Part shown: in pieces, positions 9,753-17,206 of the stretch | Layout of the letters: every line of letters begins with the position of its first letter | Position numbering within the stretch: the first letter of the stretch is position 1 | From: Gammaproteobacteria bacterium | GTDB taxonomy: Bacteria; Pseudomonadota; Gammaproteobacteria; Steroidobacterales; Rariloculaceae | Reading direction: 5' to 3' | Assembly (NCBI GenBank): GCA_036381015.1 | Contig: DASVDR010000001.1 | Coordinates: forward strand, 69,325 to 104,977 | Length of the DNA: 35,653 nucleotides | Notes under the pieces: generated by a model | The model's input: the letters and a program-made list of their open reading frames with translations, nothing else | Databases searched by the model: none | What the model was told of the DNA's origin: nothing | Program-made: the position numbers and the translations under genes

Positions 9753-9909
9753 TTTCATAGGAGCCACGACAGCCCCGCGGGCGAGAACGCCGCGTCCGCG
9801 AACGACGACCAACGACCGACGCCGGGCGCCTCAGGATGCTCGCCCGCCGGAATCGAAGAGCAGGGCGCGGACAGGGAACGGCCGCGAGCTCCGCCGAACG
9901 GGGGAAGCC

Positions 9910-11115
9910 ATGAATCGTCGAACCGCATTCCTGGGTCTCTTCGGAACCGCGATCGTGCTGGCCGGCTGCGGCGGTCCTCCGGCAGCACAACCGGCCGGCG
10001 GCGAGGGCGGCGCGGCCGGCGAAGGCGGCGAGCGGATGGCGCCGCGCTTCGAGGTCGACCCCTTCTGGCCGAAGCCGCTGCCGAACCACTGGATCCTGGG
10101 CTCGGCCGTCGGCGTCTCCGTCGACTCGCGCGATCACGTGTGGATCATCCACCGGCCGCAGTCGCTGAACATGCAGACGGAAGCGAGCGCGGGGACGAAC
10201 GCGCCCGCGGACGGTTGCTGCACGGCCGCGCCGCCCGTGCTCGAGTTCGACCCGGAGGGCGATCTCGTCGGCTACTGGGGCGGACCCGGCGAGGGCTACG
10301 ACTGGCCGCAGTCGAATCACGGCATCACGGTCGACCACATGGACAACGTCTGGATCGGCGGCAACGGCGAGAACGACGCGCACATCCTGAAGTTCTCGCG
10401 GGACGGCCGTTTCCTGCTGCAGATCGGCGAACCGGGCGCGAGCGGCGGGAGCAACGACACCGAGAACTTCGGCCGCGTCGCGAAAATCTCGATCGACCCC
10501 GTGGAGAACGAGGCCTACGTCGCCGACGGCTACGGCAACCGCCGCGTCGCCGTGCTGGATGCGAATACGGGCGAGCTTCTCCGCTACTGGGGCGCTTACG
10601 GCAACCGCCCGGACGACACGGACTTGGGCCCGTACGACCCGAGCGCGCCGCCGGCCCGGCAGTTCCGCAACCCGGTGCACTGCGCGCAGCCGTCGGTGGA
10701 CCGCCTGATCTATGTTTGCGACCGCGTGAACGACCGCATCCAGGTGTTCCACCCGGACGGGACGTTCGTGAGCGAGCTCAGGGTCGCGCCCGAGACGCGC
10801 GGGGCCGGCTCCGTCTGGGACATCGCGTTCTCGAAGGATCCCGAGCAGACGTACATCTATCTCGCGGACGGCCTGAACGAGCGCATCTACATCATCGAGC
10901 GCGAGTCGATGGAGATTCTGACGAGCTTCGGCGACGGCGGCAGACAGCCGGGGCAGTTCTTCGGCGTGCACAGCATCGCGACCGACTCGCAGGGGAACAT
11001 CTACACCACCGAGACTTACGAAGGTAAGCGGCTGCAGAAGTTCGTGTTTCGGGGGCTCGCGCCGGTCCCGGGCGAGCCGCAGGGCGCCCCGTGGCCCGCC
11101 GGCGGCCGGGATTGA
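9910..11115 (+). CDS. NHL-repeat lipoprotein
   Basis: A 401-residue lipoprotein. The signal ends in a lipobox LAGC with the acylated Cys at residue 20, followed by a Gly/Ala-rich linker. A propeller of NHL-like blades follows (for example HGITVDHMDNVWIGG and VHSIATDSQGNIYTTE). It should sit in the periplasm, anchored to a membrane. The start is chosen at 9910 because the longer open frame upstream is antisense to the HupE-like gene, and a GGGGAAG ribosome site precedes this ATG. It is followed by a DUF6152 gene and two DUF6644 genes in the same direction, and is divergent from the HupE-NHL-PQQ operon. It is probably the anchored counterpart of the soluble NHL protein across the promoter. Confidence 0.88.
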   Translation: MNRRTAFLGLFGTAIVLAGCGGPPAAQPAGGEGGAAGEGGERMAPRFEVDPFWPKPLPNHWILGSAVGVSVDSRDHVWIIHRPQSLNMQTEASAGTNAPADGCCTAAPPVLEFDPEGDLVGYWGGPGEGYDWPQSNHGITVDHMDNVWIGGNGENDAHILKFSRDGRFLLQIGEPGASGGSNDTENFGRVAKISIDPVENEAYVADGYGNRRVAVLDANTGELLRYWGAYGNRPDDTDLGPYDPSAPPARQFRNPVHCAQPSVDRLIYVCDRVNDRIQVFHPDGTFVSELRVAPETRGAGSVWDIAFSKDPEQTYIYLADGLNERIYIIERESMEILTSFGDGGRQPGQFFGVHSIATDSQGNIYTTETYEGKRLQKFVFRGLAPVPGEPQGAPWPAGGRD

Positions 11116-11262
11116 CGTGCTTGCCGATCCCGGGCATTGGTATTCCGGTTATTTCCGGCACTATCATTCGAGCGCGGCACCGGCGACGAGGCGGGACGCT
11201 TGCAGCTTCGGTAGAATCGCAGCGAGAGCTTCCCCGGAGAAGGGGTAACGGAGTCTTCGGAA

Positions 11263-11763
11263 ATGAAAGCAGAGCGTAGAGTCGGCGCGTTCGCCGCCGC
11301 AGCGTTCACGGCCGCCGCCGCGGCTGCCTTTACCGTCAGCATGCCCGCTCATGCGCATCACTCGTTCGCGATCTACGACGCCTCGGTCACGAAGGTGTTC
11401 ACCGGCGTGGTCACGCGCGTGAATCCGGACGCGAACCATCTGCAGATCTTCTTCGCGCCGATGAACGACGAGCGCACCAACGTGATCCGGGACGAGGCCG
11501 GAGAGCCGATCATCTGGGCGGTCGAGATGGCCGGCTCCGCGCAATCGGCGCGGGAGGGCGTGTCGGTCAACACGTTCCCGCCGGGCACGGTCTTCAGCGT
11601 CGCGCTGCATCCGCTCAGGAGCGGCGAGCATGCAGGCAGCCGGCGAGGCACGCCGATGTTCAAGTGCCCCGAACGTACCCCTCCGAAGCCCGGGATGCAC
11701 TGCGATTCGGTCGAGGGGCACATCGCGATCGGCGAGGGCGCGTTGCCGAAGCCGACGGAGTAA
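11263..11763 (+). CDS. DUF6152 family exported protein
   Basis: A 166-residue protein with a long Ala-rich signal peptide ending A-H-A. The predicted mature chain starts His-His-Ser-Phe-Ala-Ile-Tyr-Asp, the signature opening of DUF6152 proteins, with a conserved-type G-x-V segment and a VNPD stretch in place of the usual NPH. Two cysteines near the C-terminus (FKCPE and HCDSVEG) could form a disulfide or bind a ligand. A mature N-terminal His suggests a possible metal site, but this is inference. GGAG lies 9 bases before the ATG. The 147-base gap upstream suggests its own promoter, although none is convincing. It is followed by two DUF6644 membrane proteins. Biochemical function is unknown. 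Confidence 0.85.
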   Translation: MKAERRVGAFAAAAFTAAAAAAFTVSMPAHAHHSFAIYDASVTKVFTGVVTRVNPDANHLQIFFAPMNDERTNVIRDEAGEPIIWAVEMAGSAQSAREGVSVNTFPPGTVFSVALHPLRSGEHAGSRRGTPMFKCPERTPPKPGMHCDSVEGHIAIGEGALPKPTE

Positions 11764-11850
11764 GCCGAGCCTCGCGGCCGCTCGCGCGCGGAGCGCGACG
11801 CTCTTCGCGCGGCGGAACGTGGGCGCCGAACGAGTCACAAGAGTCACGGC

Positions 11851-12399
11851 ATGATCGAGCTCGCCGAGTGGCTTCAGGCCACTCCCGTCTCCGTCGCGAT
11901 CCAGTCGGCGGGTTGGGCGATCCCGCTGCTGCAGTCGATTCACATCGTGATGATCGGCGTGGTCTTCGTGTCGATCCTGATGGTCGCGCTGCGCGTGCTC
12001 GGCGCGATGCGCGCGGACCAGCCGCTCGTCGACGTCTGGCGGCGCTTCGGGCCCTGGATGTGGCGCGGGCTCGCGGTCATGACCGTGACCGGCGCCCTGC
12101 TCGTCGTCGGCGAGCCCGTCCGCGAATTTTCCGCGCTCTCGTTCTGGATGAAGATGGGGCTCTTGGCCGTCGGCGTCGCGAGCGCCGCGTGGTTCGGGCG
12201 ATTCGTGATCGCGGAGCCCGGCGTGCGCGCCGGTGAAGCGCGGCCCGCGGCGGGCGCGGCCGGCGTCGACGAGGCCTCCCCGGCGACGAAGTGTGCGGCC
12301 GTCGCGACGCTCGCGCTCTGGCTCGCGATCATCTTCCTCGGGCGGGCCATCGCGTACGATGCGTCCGTGTGGGGCACGCTGTCGCCCGTGGGCGGCTGA
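11851..12399 (+). CDS. DUF6644 family four-helix membrane protein (first copy)
   Basis: A 182-residue integral membrane protein with about four hydrophobic helices. The first has a histidine in LLQSIHIVM, followed by GPWMWRGL and a TGALLV helix, then FWMKMGLL and a C-terminal helix. The pattern fits DUF6644-type small membrane proteins. It is paralogous to the next gene, sharing the SIH/AIH, VTGA and KM motifs in order. The helix-1 histidine could bind heme or a metal, but no ligand is proven. It starts 87 bases after the DUF6152 gene and 49 bases before its paralogue, so the three are likely one operon. GAGTCAC is repeated just upstream of the start. Confidence 0.82.
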   Translation: MIELAEWLQATPVSVAIQSAGWAIPLLQSIHIVMIGVVFVSILMVALRVLGAMRADQPLVDVWRRFGPWMWRGLAVMTVTGALLVVGEPVREFSALSFWMKMGLLAVGVASAAWFGRFVIAEPGVRAGEARPAAGAAGVDEASPATKCAAVATLALWLAIIFLGRAIAYDASVWGTLSPVGG

Positions 12400-12448
12400 C
12401 GGAAGCACGGCCGCGTTCGGGGCAGGGTTGCGACATGAGTGAACGCGA

Positions 12449-13036
12449 ATGGATTTGATGGGCATCGTGCAGAGCGTCGAGGCCTCCGGCGTCGGCGAAT
12501 GGATGCGCACGTCGCTGAAGGCGATGCCGGTCGTCGAGGCGATTCACGTGATGGCCGGGGCGCTCGTCTTCGGCTCGATCCTGATCGTCGATGCGAGGCT
12601 CATCGGGCTGCTCGATACGAAGCGGCCGGTAACGCTGATCTCGCGCGAGCTTCTGCGCTTCACTTGGGCCGGATTCGCGCTCGCGGTCGTCACCGGCGCC
12701 ACGATGTTCACGGCGAACGCGAGCACCTACTTCGACAACACGGCGTTTCGACTGAAGATGCTCGCGCTGCTCGGCGCGGGCGTGAACATGGCCGTCTTCC
12801 ACCTCTTCACGTTCAAGACGGTGCCCCGCTGGGACCGCGACGCGGCGCCGCCCGCGGCCGCGCGGGCCGCAGGCGCGCTCTCCATCCTGATCTGGGTCTG
12901 CGTGATTTTCTTCGGCCGCTGGATCGGCTTTACGAAGGGCTACGATTTCGAAGTGCCCGAAGGCATCGATTTCGACTTCAGCTCGATCCAGATGTGGCTG
13001 TTCGCTCGCCCGTTCCAAGCGGGCGGGGAAGGATAG
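12449..13036 (+). CDS. DUF6644 family four-helix membrane protein (second copy)
   Basis: A 195-residue paralogue of the preceding gene. Helix 1 carries VVEAIHVMAG, helix 2 VVTGATMF, helix 3 FRLKMLALLG with an additional histidine in FHLF, and helix 4 ends in FFGRWIGF. The tandem copies have diverged considerably, suggesting an old duplication and perhaps a heterodimer. The last ~97 bases overlap, on the opposite strand, an orphan antitoxin reading frame. The C-terminal tail after helix 4 (about 40 residues, acidic) is longer than in the first copy. Function is unknown; context suggests membrane redox or metal chemistry linked to the neighbouring exported proteins. Confidence 0.82.
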   Translation: MDLMGIVQSVEASGVGEWMRTSLKAMPVVEAIHVMAGALVFGSILIVDARLIGLLDTKRPVTLISRELLRFTWAGFALAVVTGATMFTANASTYFDNTAFRLKMLALLGAGVNMAVFHLFTFKTVPRWDRDAAPPAAARAAGALSILIWVCVIFFGRWIGFTKGYDFEVPEGIDFDFSSIQMWLFARPFQAGGEG

Positions 13037-13209
13037 AGCTCGGAGAACGCGACCTCGTTCAGCCACGTGTCGATCGACGGCCCCGACGCCAGCCTCACGA
13101 GCTCCGCGCGAATGAACTCCTGCATGGACTTCCCTTGACGAGCCGCGCGGGCCGCGAGCTCGTCGCGGACCTCGACCGGGACGTCCTGAATCGTGATGCG
13201 TACGGCCAT
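12940..13209 (-). CDS. Orphan FitA/VapB-like ribbon-helix-helix antitoxin, probably a remnant
   Basis: An 89-residue frame beginning MAVRITIQDVPVEVRDEL, a recognisable ribbon-helix-helix antitoxin N-terminus with the R-x-T-I-Q-D strand and the ARQGKSMQEFIRAELVRLA helices. The first ~58 residues look genuine. The remainder runs antisense through the end of the DUF6644 gene and has no antitoxin-like character, so the toxin-binding tail seems to be replaced. No PIN-domain toxin follows, as would be expected in a VapBC or FitAB operon. An alternative ATG at 13224 lies inside a 14-bp palindrome that could be the autoregulatory operator. It could be a decayed toxin-antitoxin module or a solo DNA-binding protein. 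Confidence 0.55.
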   Translation of the reverse strand: MAVRITIQDVPVEVRDELAARAARQGKSMQEFIRAELVRLASGPSIDTWLNEVAFSELYPSPPAWNGRANSHIWIELKSKSMPSGTSKS

Positions 13210-13216
13210 CCGTGCA

Positions 13217-13230
13217 CTTTGCATGCAAAG
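13217..13230. promoter_or_regulatory. Perfect 14-bp palindrome, putative antitoxin operator
   Basis: CTTTGCATGCAAAG is a perfect palindrome 7 bases upstream of the antitoxin start at 13209. The palindrome GCCGGCCGGC (13230-13239) and a related imperfect dyad GCAAGCTTTGC follow directly. Ribbon-helix-helix antitoxins normally repress their own promoters by binding such dyads. Confidence 0.5.
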
Positions 13231-13282
13231 CCGGCCGGCTGCAAGCTTTGCTCGATCAGGTCTCCTTCCGGCTCATCGGCGC

Positions 13283-13645
13283 TTATCGACGAAAACCGTA
13301 TTCCAGCGTGAAGTATTCCGCGTCGAGGTCAGCGAGCGGCGCGCGCAGCTTGGCGAGCTCCTCCTCCGGACCGTGGAGCTCGAAACGGGTGAGGTCGGCG
13401 ATCTTCAACGCCTCCTCGAGCAGCGGGCCGACGTTCTTCACGTGATCCAATACGCCTTCGGCGTCCGCGTAGCCCTCGCGGCAATGGACCTGATCGCCGT
13501 TGAAGGTGAATCCGTAGTAGAGGCACTTCGACTCCTTGCTCGTCGCCTCGACGAAGCGCTCGCAAAGCTGCTTGAAGGCCTCCATCCGGCCCGTATGCAC
13601 CTTGAAATACGGGACGATCGTGCAGCACTTGTCGTTCGTTGGCAT
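13283..13645 (-). CDS. ABM-like ferredoxin-fold small protein
   Basis: A 120-residue soluble protein opening with a Cys-Cys pair (KCCTIVPYF) and a pattern like antibiotic biosynthesis monooxygenase (ABM) domains: a strand, an amphipathic helix (EAFKQLCERFVEAT), then YYGFTFNGDQVHCREGY, DAEGVLDHVKNV and a C-terminal strand. ABM-fold proteins act as cofactor-free quinol monooxygenases or heme-degrading enzymes, usually as dimers. No specific substrate residues can be assigned. GGAG lies 6 bases before the ATG, giving a firm start. It is divergent from the glyoxalase-like gene across 125 bases. A stress or detoxification role is plausible but inferred. Confidence 0.72.
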   Translation of the reverse strand: MPTNDKCCTIVPYFKVHTGRMEAFKQLCERFVEATSKESKCLYYGFTFNGDQVHCREGYADAEGVLDHVKNVGPLLEEALKIADLTRFELHGPEEELAKLRAPLADLDAEYFTLEYGFRR

Positions 13646-13770
13646 CGATTTCTCCGATTGGGCAAAATCGTTCCCGGGCCTGAGGTTCCGCTACAGCCGG
13701 CATGTTAGCCGGAAAACCCGGCGGCGGCACTCGGCCGCGATCGGGCCAGCCGGCCGGAGAAAAAGACACG

Positions 13771-14166
13771 ATGGCCAAGGTGATACACACGATGGTCCGG
13801 GTGTCGGACCTGGAAAAATCCACGGATTTCTACGAGAAGGCGTTCGGGCTTCGAGTCGCCGACCGTTTCGACTTCGACGACTTCACGCTCGTCTATCTGC
13901 GCAACGACGAGAACGACTTCGAGATCGAGCTGACCCTGAACAAGGGCCGCGACGCGCCGTACACGCACGGGGACGGCTACGGCCACGTGGCCGTCTGCGT
14001 CGACGACGTTCACGGCGAGCACCGGCGCTTCGCGGAGCTCGGCTTCGCTCCGACGGACGTCAAGGAGATGCGCCACGGCGGAGCGCTGCTCGCGCGCTTC
14101 TTCTTCGTGCAGGACCCGGACGGTTACAAGATCGAGGTCCTGGAGCGGCACGGGCGCTATCGATAA
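13771..14166 (+). CDS. Glyoxalase I-like VOC metalloenzyme
   Basis: A 131-residue vicinal-oxygen-chelate protein resembling E. coli GloA in length and order of motifs (HTMVRVSDLEKSTDFY, IELTLN, GYGHVAV, DPDGYKIE). The four metal-ligand positions of GloA appear conserved as H6, E53, H72 and E122. It is therefore a good candidate for lactoylglutathione lyase, which isomerises the hemithioacetal of methylglyoxal and glutathione in the cytoplasm. I leave the symbol blank because VOC families are easily confused. The start at 13771 is preferred over the longer frame from 13702 because GGAGA lies about 10 bases upstream and the homologous region begins there. Its 3' end faces a convergent gene across a double palindrome. 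Confidence 0.82.
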   Translation: MAKVIHTMVRVSDLEKSTDFYEKAFGLRVADRFDFDDFTLVYLRNDENDFEIELTLNKGRDAPYTHGDGYGHVAVCVDDVHGEHRRFAELGFAPTDVKEMRHGGALLARFFFVQDPDGYKIEVLERHGRYR

Positions 14167-14171
14167 GCATG

Positions 14172-14218
14172 GAAAAAGGTGTCAGACACCTTTTCTTCGA
14201 AAAAGGTGTCTGACACCC
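14172..14218. repeat. Double palindromic element, likely bidirectional terminator or dispersed repeat
   Basis: GGTGTCAGACACC (14178-14190) and its exact reverse complement GGTGTCTGACACC (14205-14217) are each self-complementary. They are separated by TTTTCTTCGAAAAA, so the unit can fold into one long hairpin (about 18 bp with a one-base bulge) or two small ones. Flanking A- and T-runs suit a bidirectional intrinsic terminator between two convergent genes. The form also recalls REP-like dispersed elements; only one copy is in this window. Confidence 0.75.
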
Positions 14219-14232
14219 ATTTTCCCCCAACG

Positions 14233-15417
14233 CTACTGCTGCTGCTCGTCGATGAACTCCGGCGCGAGCTCCGTGCACGGATGCGCGACGTACGGCACCT
14301 CGGAGAGCCGGACGACGTCCGAGCCCGCGTACTCTCCGACCCAATACACCGGGTCCTCGGCCACGTACTCGCGGTGAAGCTCCCACTTTTCCGGGTCCAG
14401 CCGGAACCGCTCGACCACGTGCAGCTGATCGCTGTGGCGGACCGGCGGAGCGATGACGCCGGGCTCGAAGCCGACCGTGTCGACGACCAGCACGTCGCCT
14501 TCCCACCGCCCGATCGAGTGCCCCGCGTAGCTCGGCTCGATGTTCTCCGGATGCTCGTCCATGTCCATGTGGATGACGCGCTCGAAGCTGTAGAGCCCGT
14601 ATTCGATGACGATGCGGTCCTCTTCCTGCGTGATCCGATTGACCGGCCCGTCGAAAACCCAGTCGAAGATGATGCTCGTCGGCTCGCAGCGCAGCCGCGG
14701 GTTGTCCTCCGGGGACCACATCCGGAACGCATCGGCCTCGGCCTGGCCGCGCTCGGTGAGCGTGACGGGCCGCGGGCCCCATCCGGCTCCCGGCACGTCC
14801 TCCATCGCGATCTCGCCCGACTCGACGGCCGCGATCATGCTCTTCGGCACGAGAGCGCCCCGGCCGTTCGGCGGCACCGCGATCACGTATTGCTCCTGCG
14901 CCCAGTCGCCGGAGATGTTCGGCTCCCCGGACGGCAGCCGCGGCGCCCGATCGGAGAGGTCGAGCGTCGAGCTGATCTCGAACTGGTCGTTGCGGTTGAT
15001 CTCGGGAGCGTCTCCGATCTTCACATCCTCGAGATAGCACGAGGACGGATCGTCGCGATGCGCGAAGCCGTAGACCGTGACGGGCGCGCCGACGACGAAC
15101 ATTTCCTTCGACCAGCCCGAGCGCCGGAGGAGGGTTGCCGCGCGCATCTCGCAACGCATCGAGATCGTCCCGCCGTCGTCCGTCGGGGCATCGAAATGCA
15201 GATACGAGTGCGGATTGACGAAGTCGATGCCCGTGATCACGCCCGTAAACTCGACCGGCTTCGAGCGGTCGAAGCGGCCGATACCGTGATGTGCGAGCGC
15301 GGTCGCCGACGCGCCGAGCGCGACGGCAGCTGCCGCCGCGGAAAGCAAGCGCGCGTGCCGAGCACGCGCCCACGTGCTCGAGCGATCAGCCGCGCATTCG
15401 TTGACAAGAAGATGCAC
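14233..15417 (-). CDS. Long DUF6152-type exported protein
   Basis: A 394-residue protein starting at a GTG with GGGGG about 10 bases upstream. The N-terminal signal region ends A-L-A, giving a predicted mature start His-His-Gly-Ile-Gly-Arg-Phe-Asp. VEFTGVITGIDFVNPHSYL follows, the typical DUF6152 core with NPH. The remaining ~270 residues form a second region with many acidic residues, a repeated lipocalin-like or beta-rich appearance (WGPRPVTLTERG, RIVIEYGLYSFERVIHMD) and no recognised active site. Size and layout match long DUF6152 proteins found near PQQ dehydrogenases. It is on the opposite strand from the glyoxalase-like gene. Function is unknown; a periplasmic binding or metal role is inference. 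Confidence 0.8.
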   Translation of the reverse strand: MHLLVNECAADRSSTWARARHARLLSAAAAAVALGASATALAHHGIGRFDRSKPVEFTGVITGIDFVNPHSYLHFDAPTDDGGTISMRCEMRAATLLRRSGWSKEMFVVGAPVTVYGFAHRDDPSSCYLEDVKIGDAPEINRNDQFEISSTLDLSDRAPRLPSGEPNISGDWAQEQYVIAVPPNGRGALVPKSMIAAVESGEIAMEDVPGAGWGPRPVTLTERGQAEADAFRMWSPEDNPRLRCEPTSIIFDWVFDGPVNRITQEEDRIVIEYGLYSFERVIHMDMDEHPENIEPSYAGHSIGRWEGDVLVVDTVGFEPGVIAPPVRHSDQLHVVERFRLDPEKWELHREYVAEDPVYWVGEYAGSDVVRLSEVPYVAHPCTELAPEFIDEQQQ

Positions 15418-15698
15418 TGATCATTACCCCCTGTGAGATACGACGATCGACCGGTGGGCTGCCGAGTCGGCGAGCGGACCCGGCCGAGACGCCGGAAATC
15501 TTCGCACAGGAGGTTGCCGGCCGGCCAGATGGCGGCGGCCGGGCGAGCACGACGCGCGTGCGTCTTTTCCCGCTCGTCCGCAATCCGGCGCCGCAGGCTC
15601 CGGCGAGGGCGGGAAAGCCGATCCGCGCGGCCGAGGTACGAGCGCCCCGACCGCGCGGCGATCGGCGTGTGGAGGCGCTAAGGGGGTTCCCGGCGCCG

Positions 15699-16229
15699 TC
15701 AGCTCACGTCGTTGTACGCGTGCATCTCGGTGACCGCGTCGGCGAGCTCCGTGGCATCGCGCGGCGACATCGCCGTCACCCAATTGCCGGCCTCCAGCGC
15801 TTCGATCTTTGCGACCGACGCGTCCGGCACGGGCACGCGGAACACGAGGTAGGTGTCGTCCATCTCGGTTCGGACGAACTCCGCGGGCATCAGGAGCGCG
15901 TCCGAAGGCTCGTTCGGCCGCTCGCGCGTGACGCCGCTGATGCCGGCCCCCCACGAGATCCCCGTCCAGCGCACCGTGACGGGATCGCCGTCCGACAGCT
16001 CGTCCAGGATGGCGACGTCGGCGTGACTGTCGATGCGCGCCTTCAGCGTGGCCATTTTGGTGCCTTGATCGAACGAGACGAGCTCGGCCGACCAATGGAA
16101 CGGTTTGGCCGCTTCCTGCCCCTCTTCGGCGAAGGCGACTTGCGAAAGCGCGGCATGGACCAGCAAGAGCACGGTGAAGATCAATCCGCGTCCGTACTTG
16201 TCTTGCATCTGCTCGAGGTTGCTTGCCAT
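15699..16229 (-). CDS. Hypothetical exported protein
   Basis: I do not recognise this 176-residue protein. A signal peptide (hydrophobic IFTVLLLVHAALS) ends AFA before EEGQE, so the mature protein should be periplasmic. The mature part is mixed alpha/beta with no cysteines and no visible catalytic motif. The start at 16229 is well supported by AAGGAG 7 bases upstream; a longer frame from 16265 lacks such a site and runs through a dyad. It lies 60 bases downstream of the FkbM gene on the same strand, but the dyads in the gap suggest its own promoter. The 281 bases between it and the DUF6152 gene show no clear element. Confidence 0.7.
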   Translation of the reverse strand: MASNLEQMQDKYGRGLIFTVLLLVHAALSQVAFAEEGQEAAKPFHWSAELVSFDQGTKMATLKARIDSHADVAILDELSDGDPVTVRWTGISWGAGISGVTRERPNEPSDALLMPAEFVRTEMDDTYLVFRVPVPDASVAKIEALEAGNWVTAMSPRDATELADAVTEMHAYNDVS

Positions 16230-16240
16230 GACGTTCTCCT

Positions 16241-16284
16241 TATGAGTAATTTTCGTCAGGTGCATTGACAGTCAATGACTCATA
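16241..16284. promoter_or_regulatory. Nested inverted repeats upstream of the hypothetical exported gene
   Basis: An inner perfect dyad CATTGAC-A-GTCAATG (16263-16277) lies within outer arms TATGAGT (16241-16247) and ACTCATA (16278-16284). On the minus strand TTGACT resembles a -35 element, with AT-rich sequence AAATTA 17 bases later. The arrangement looks like an operator overlapping a promoter for the gene at 16229. Confidence 0.45.
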
Positions 16285-16289
16285 GGAGT

Positions 16290-17129
16290 TCACGGCGAGA
16301 ATTCAACCCTGCGGGCGGCGCGGCGCGCGAGCAGCTCCACCGGCCGCGAGGCTCGCGTCAGCCGATCGGTCAAGCGGGGCAGATCCGCGGAAGCTAGAGG
16401 GCGCACGGAGAGATGCGACGCGGCGTGCAGCTGCCAGCCGCGCTCGAGCAGCCGCCGCGGGAGCGCATCCGCCGCATGGCCCGCCATCGACTGGAGCACC
16501 GGGTGCCATTCGACGATCAGCGCGAGACGCGGGTTGCGCGCGAGGCGCGCCATGCCGTCGAGCACGTCGAGCTCCGCGCCCTCGACGTCGATCTTCACGA
16601 CGTCCGCTCGGCCGTCGACGAGATCGTCGAGCGGTGCGACCGGCACTCGGAGCACGTCCGTGACTTTCGCGTAGCAGCTCTCGGGGAAGAGGCTGTTGAC
16701 CGCGCTCGTGTCGCCGCGGAGATAGAGATCGGCGGCGCCGTGGGCGCGGCCCGCGGCGACCGCCGCGACGACGACGTTCGAGAGGGCTGCGGCCGCGACG
16801 TTGCGCTCGAGCACGGCCACGTTGTCCGGCGCCGGCTCGACCGCGATCACCCGTCCGCGGGGCCCGGCCAGGCACGCGGCGTAGAGCGTGTTGTAGCCGA
16901 CGTTCGCGCCGACGTCGACGACCGTCGCGCCTTCGGCGACGACCGCGTCCAGAAGCCGATGAATGCGCAGGTTTCCGCCGACGACCGCGAGGCGAATCGC
17001 GCGCGGACCGGGCACGCGAAGCGCGAGCCGCCCGTCCATGCGGATCGTTTCCCCTCGCCAGGCGTCGACGGCCGCGCGGGCATAGCGCCACGCGCTGGAC
17101 GCAGCAGGGCGCACGCTGATCGGCTCCAT
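16290..17129 (-). CDS. FkbM family SAM-dependent methyltransferase
   Basis: A 279-residue FkbM-type methyltransferase. The SAM-binding motif VVDVGANVGYNT spans residues 70-81, an acidic loop VEPAPDN follows, and the FkbM hallmark VVKIDVEGAELDVLDG is in the middle of the C-terminal half. FkbM enzymes O-methylate sugars, polyketides or other small molecules. The start at 17129 is the first ATG that begins the conserved region; the frame is open further upstream only as a shadow of the next gene. No strong ribosome site is visible. It lies 77 bases after the Trm112-like gene, the last of the TPP-riboswitch operon, so it may be an additional member or an independent neighbour. The substrate is unknown. 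Confidence 0.83.
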   Translation of the reverse strand: MEPISVRPAASSAWRYARAAVDAWRGETIRMDGRLALRVPGPRAIRLAVVGGNLRIHRLLDAVVAEGATVVDVGANVGYNTLYAACLAGPRGRVIAVEPAPDNVAVLERNVAAAALSNVVVAAVAAGRAHGAADLYLRGDTSAVNSLFPESCYAKVTDVLRVPVAPLDDLVDGRADVVKIDVEGAELDVLDGMARLARNPRLALIVEWHPVLQSMAGHAADALPRRLLERGWQLHAASHLSVRPLASADLPRLTDRLTRASRPVELLARRAARRVEFSP

Positions 17130-17206
17130 GCGGCGGATTGTAGCCTCGCGGCGCGAGGCCGCGGCTGCAACGAAGGCGGCGAACGCGGCGAAAGACGAAG
17201 CCTCGG

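Noticed and set aside
8167..11027. Very long open frames on both strands across the HupE and NHL genes
   Set aside because: Composition is Arg/Ala-rich without domains; they are shadows of the genes with signal peptides and family motifs.
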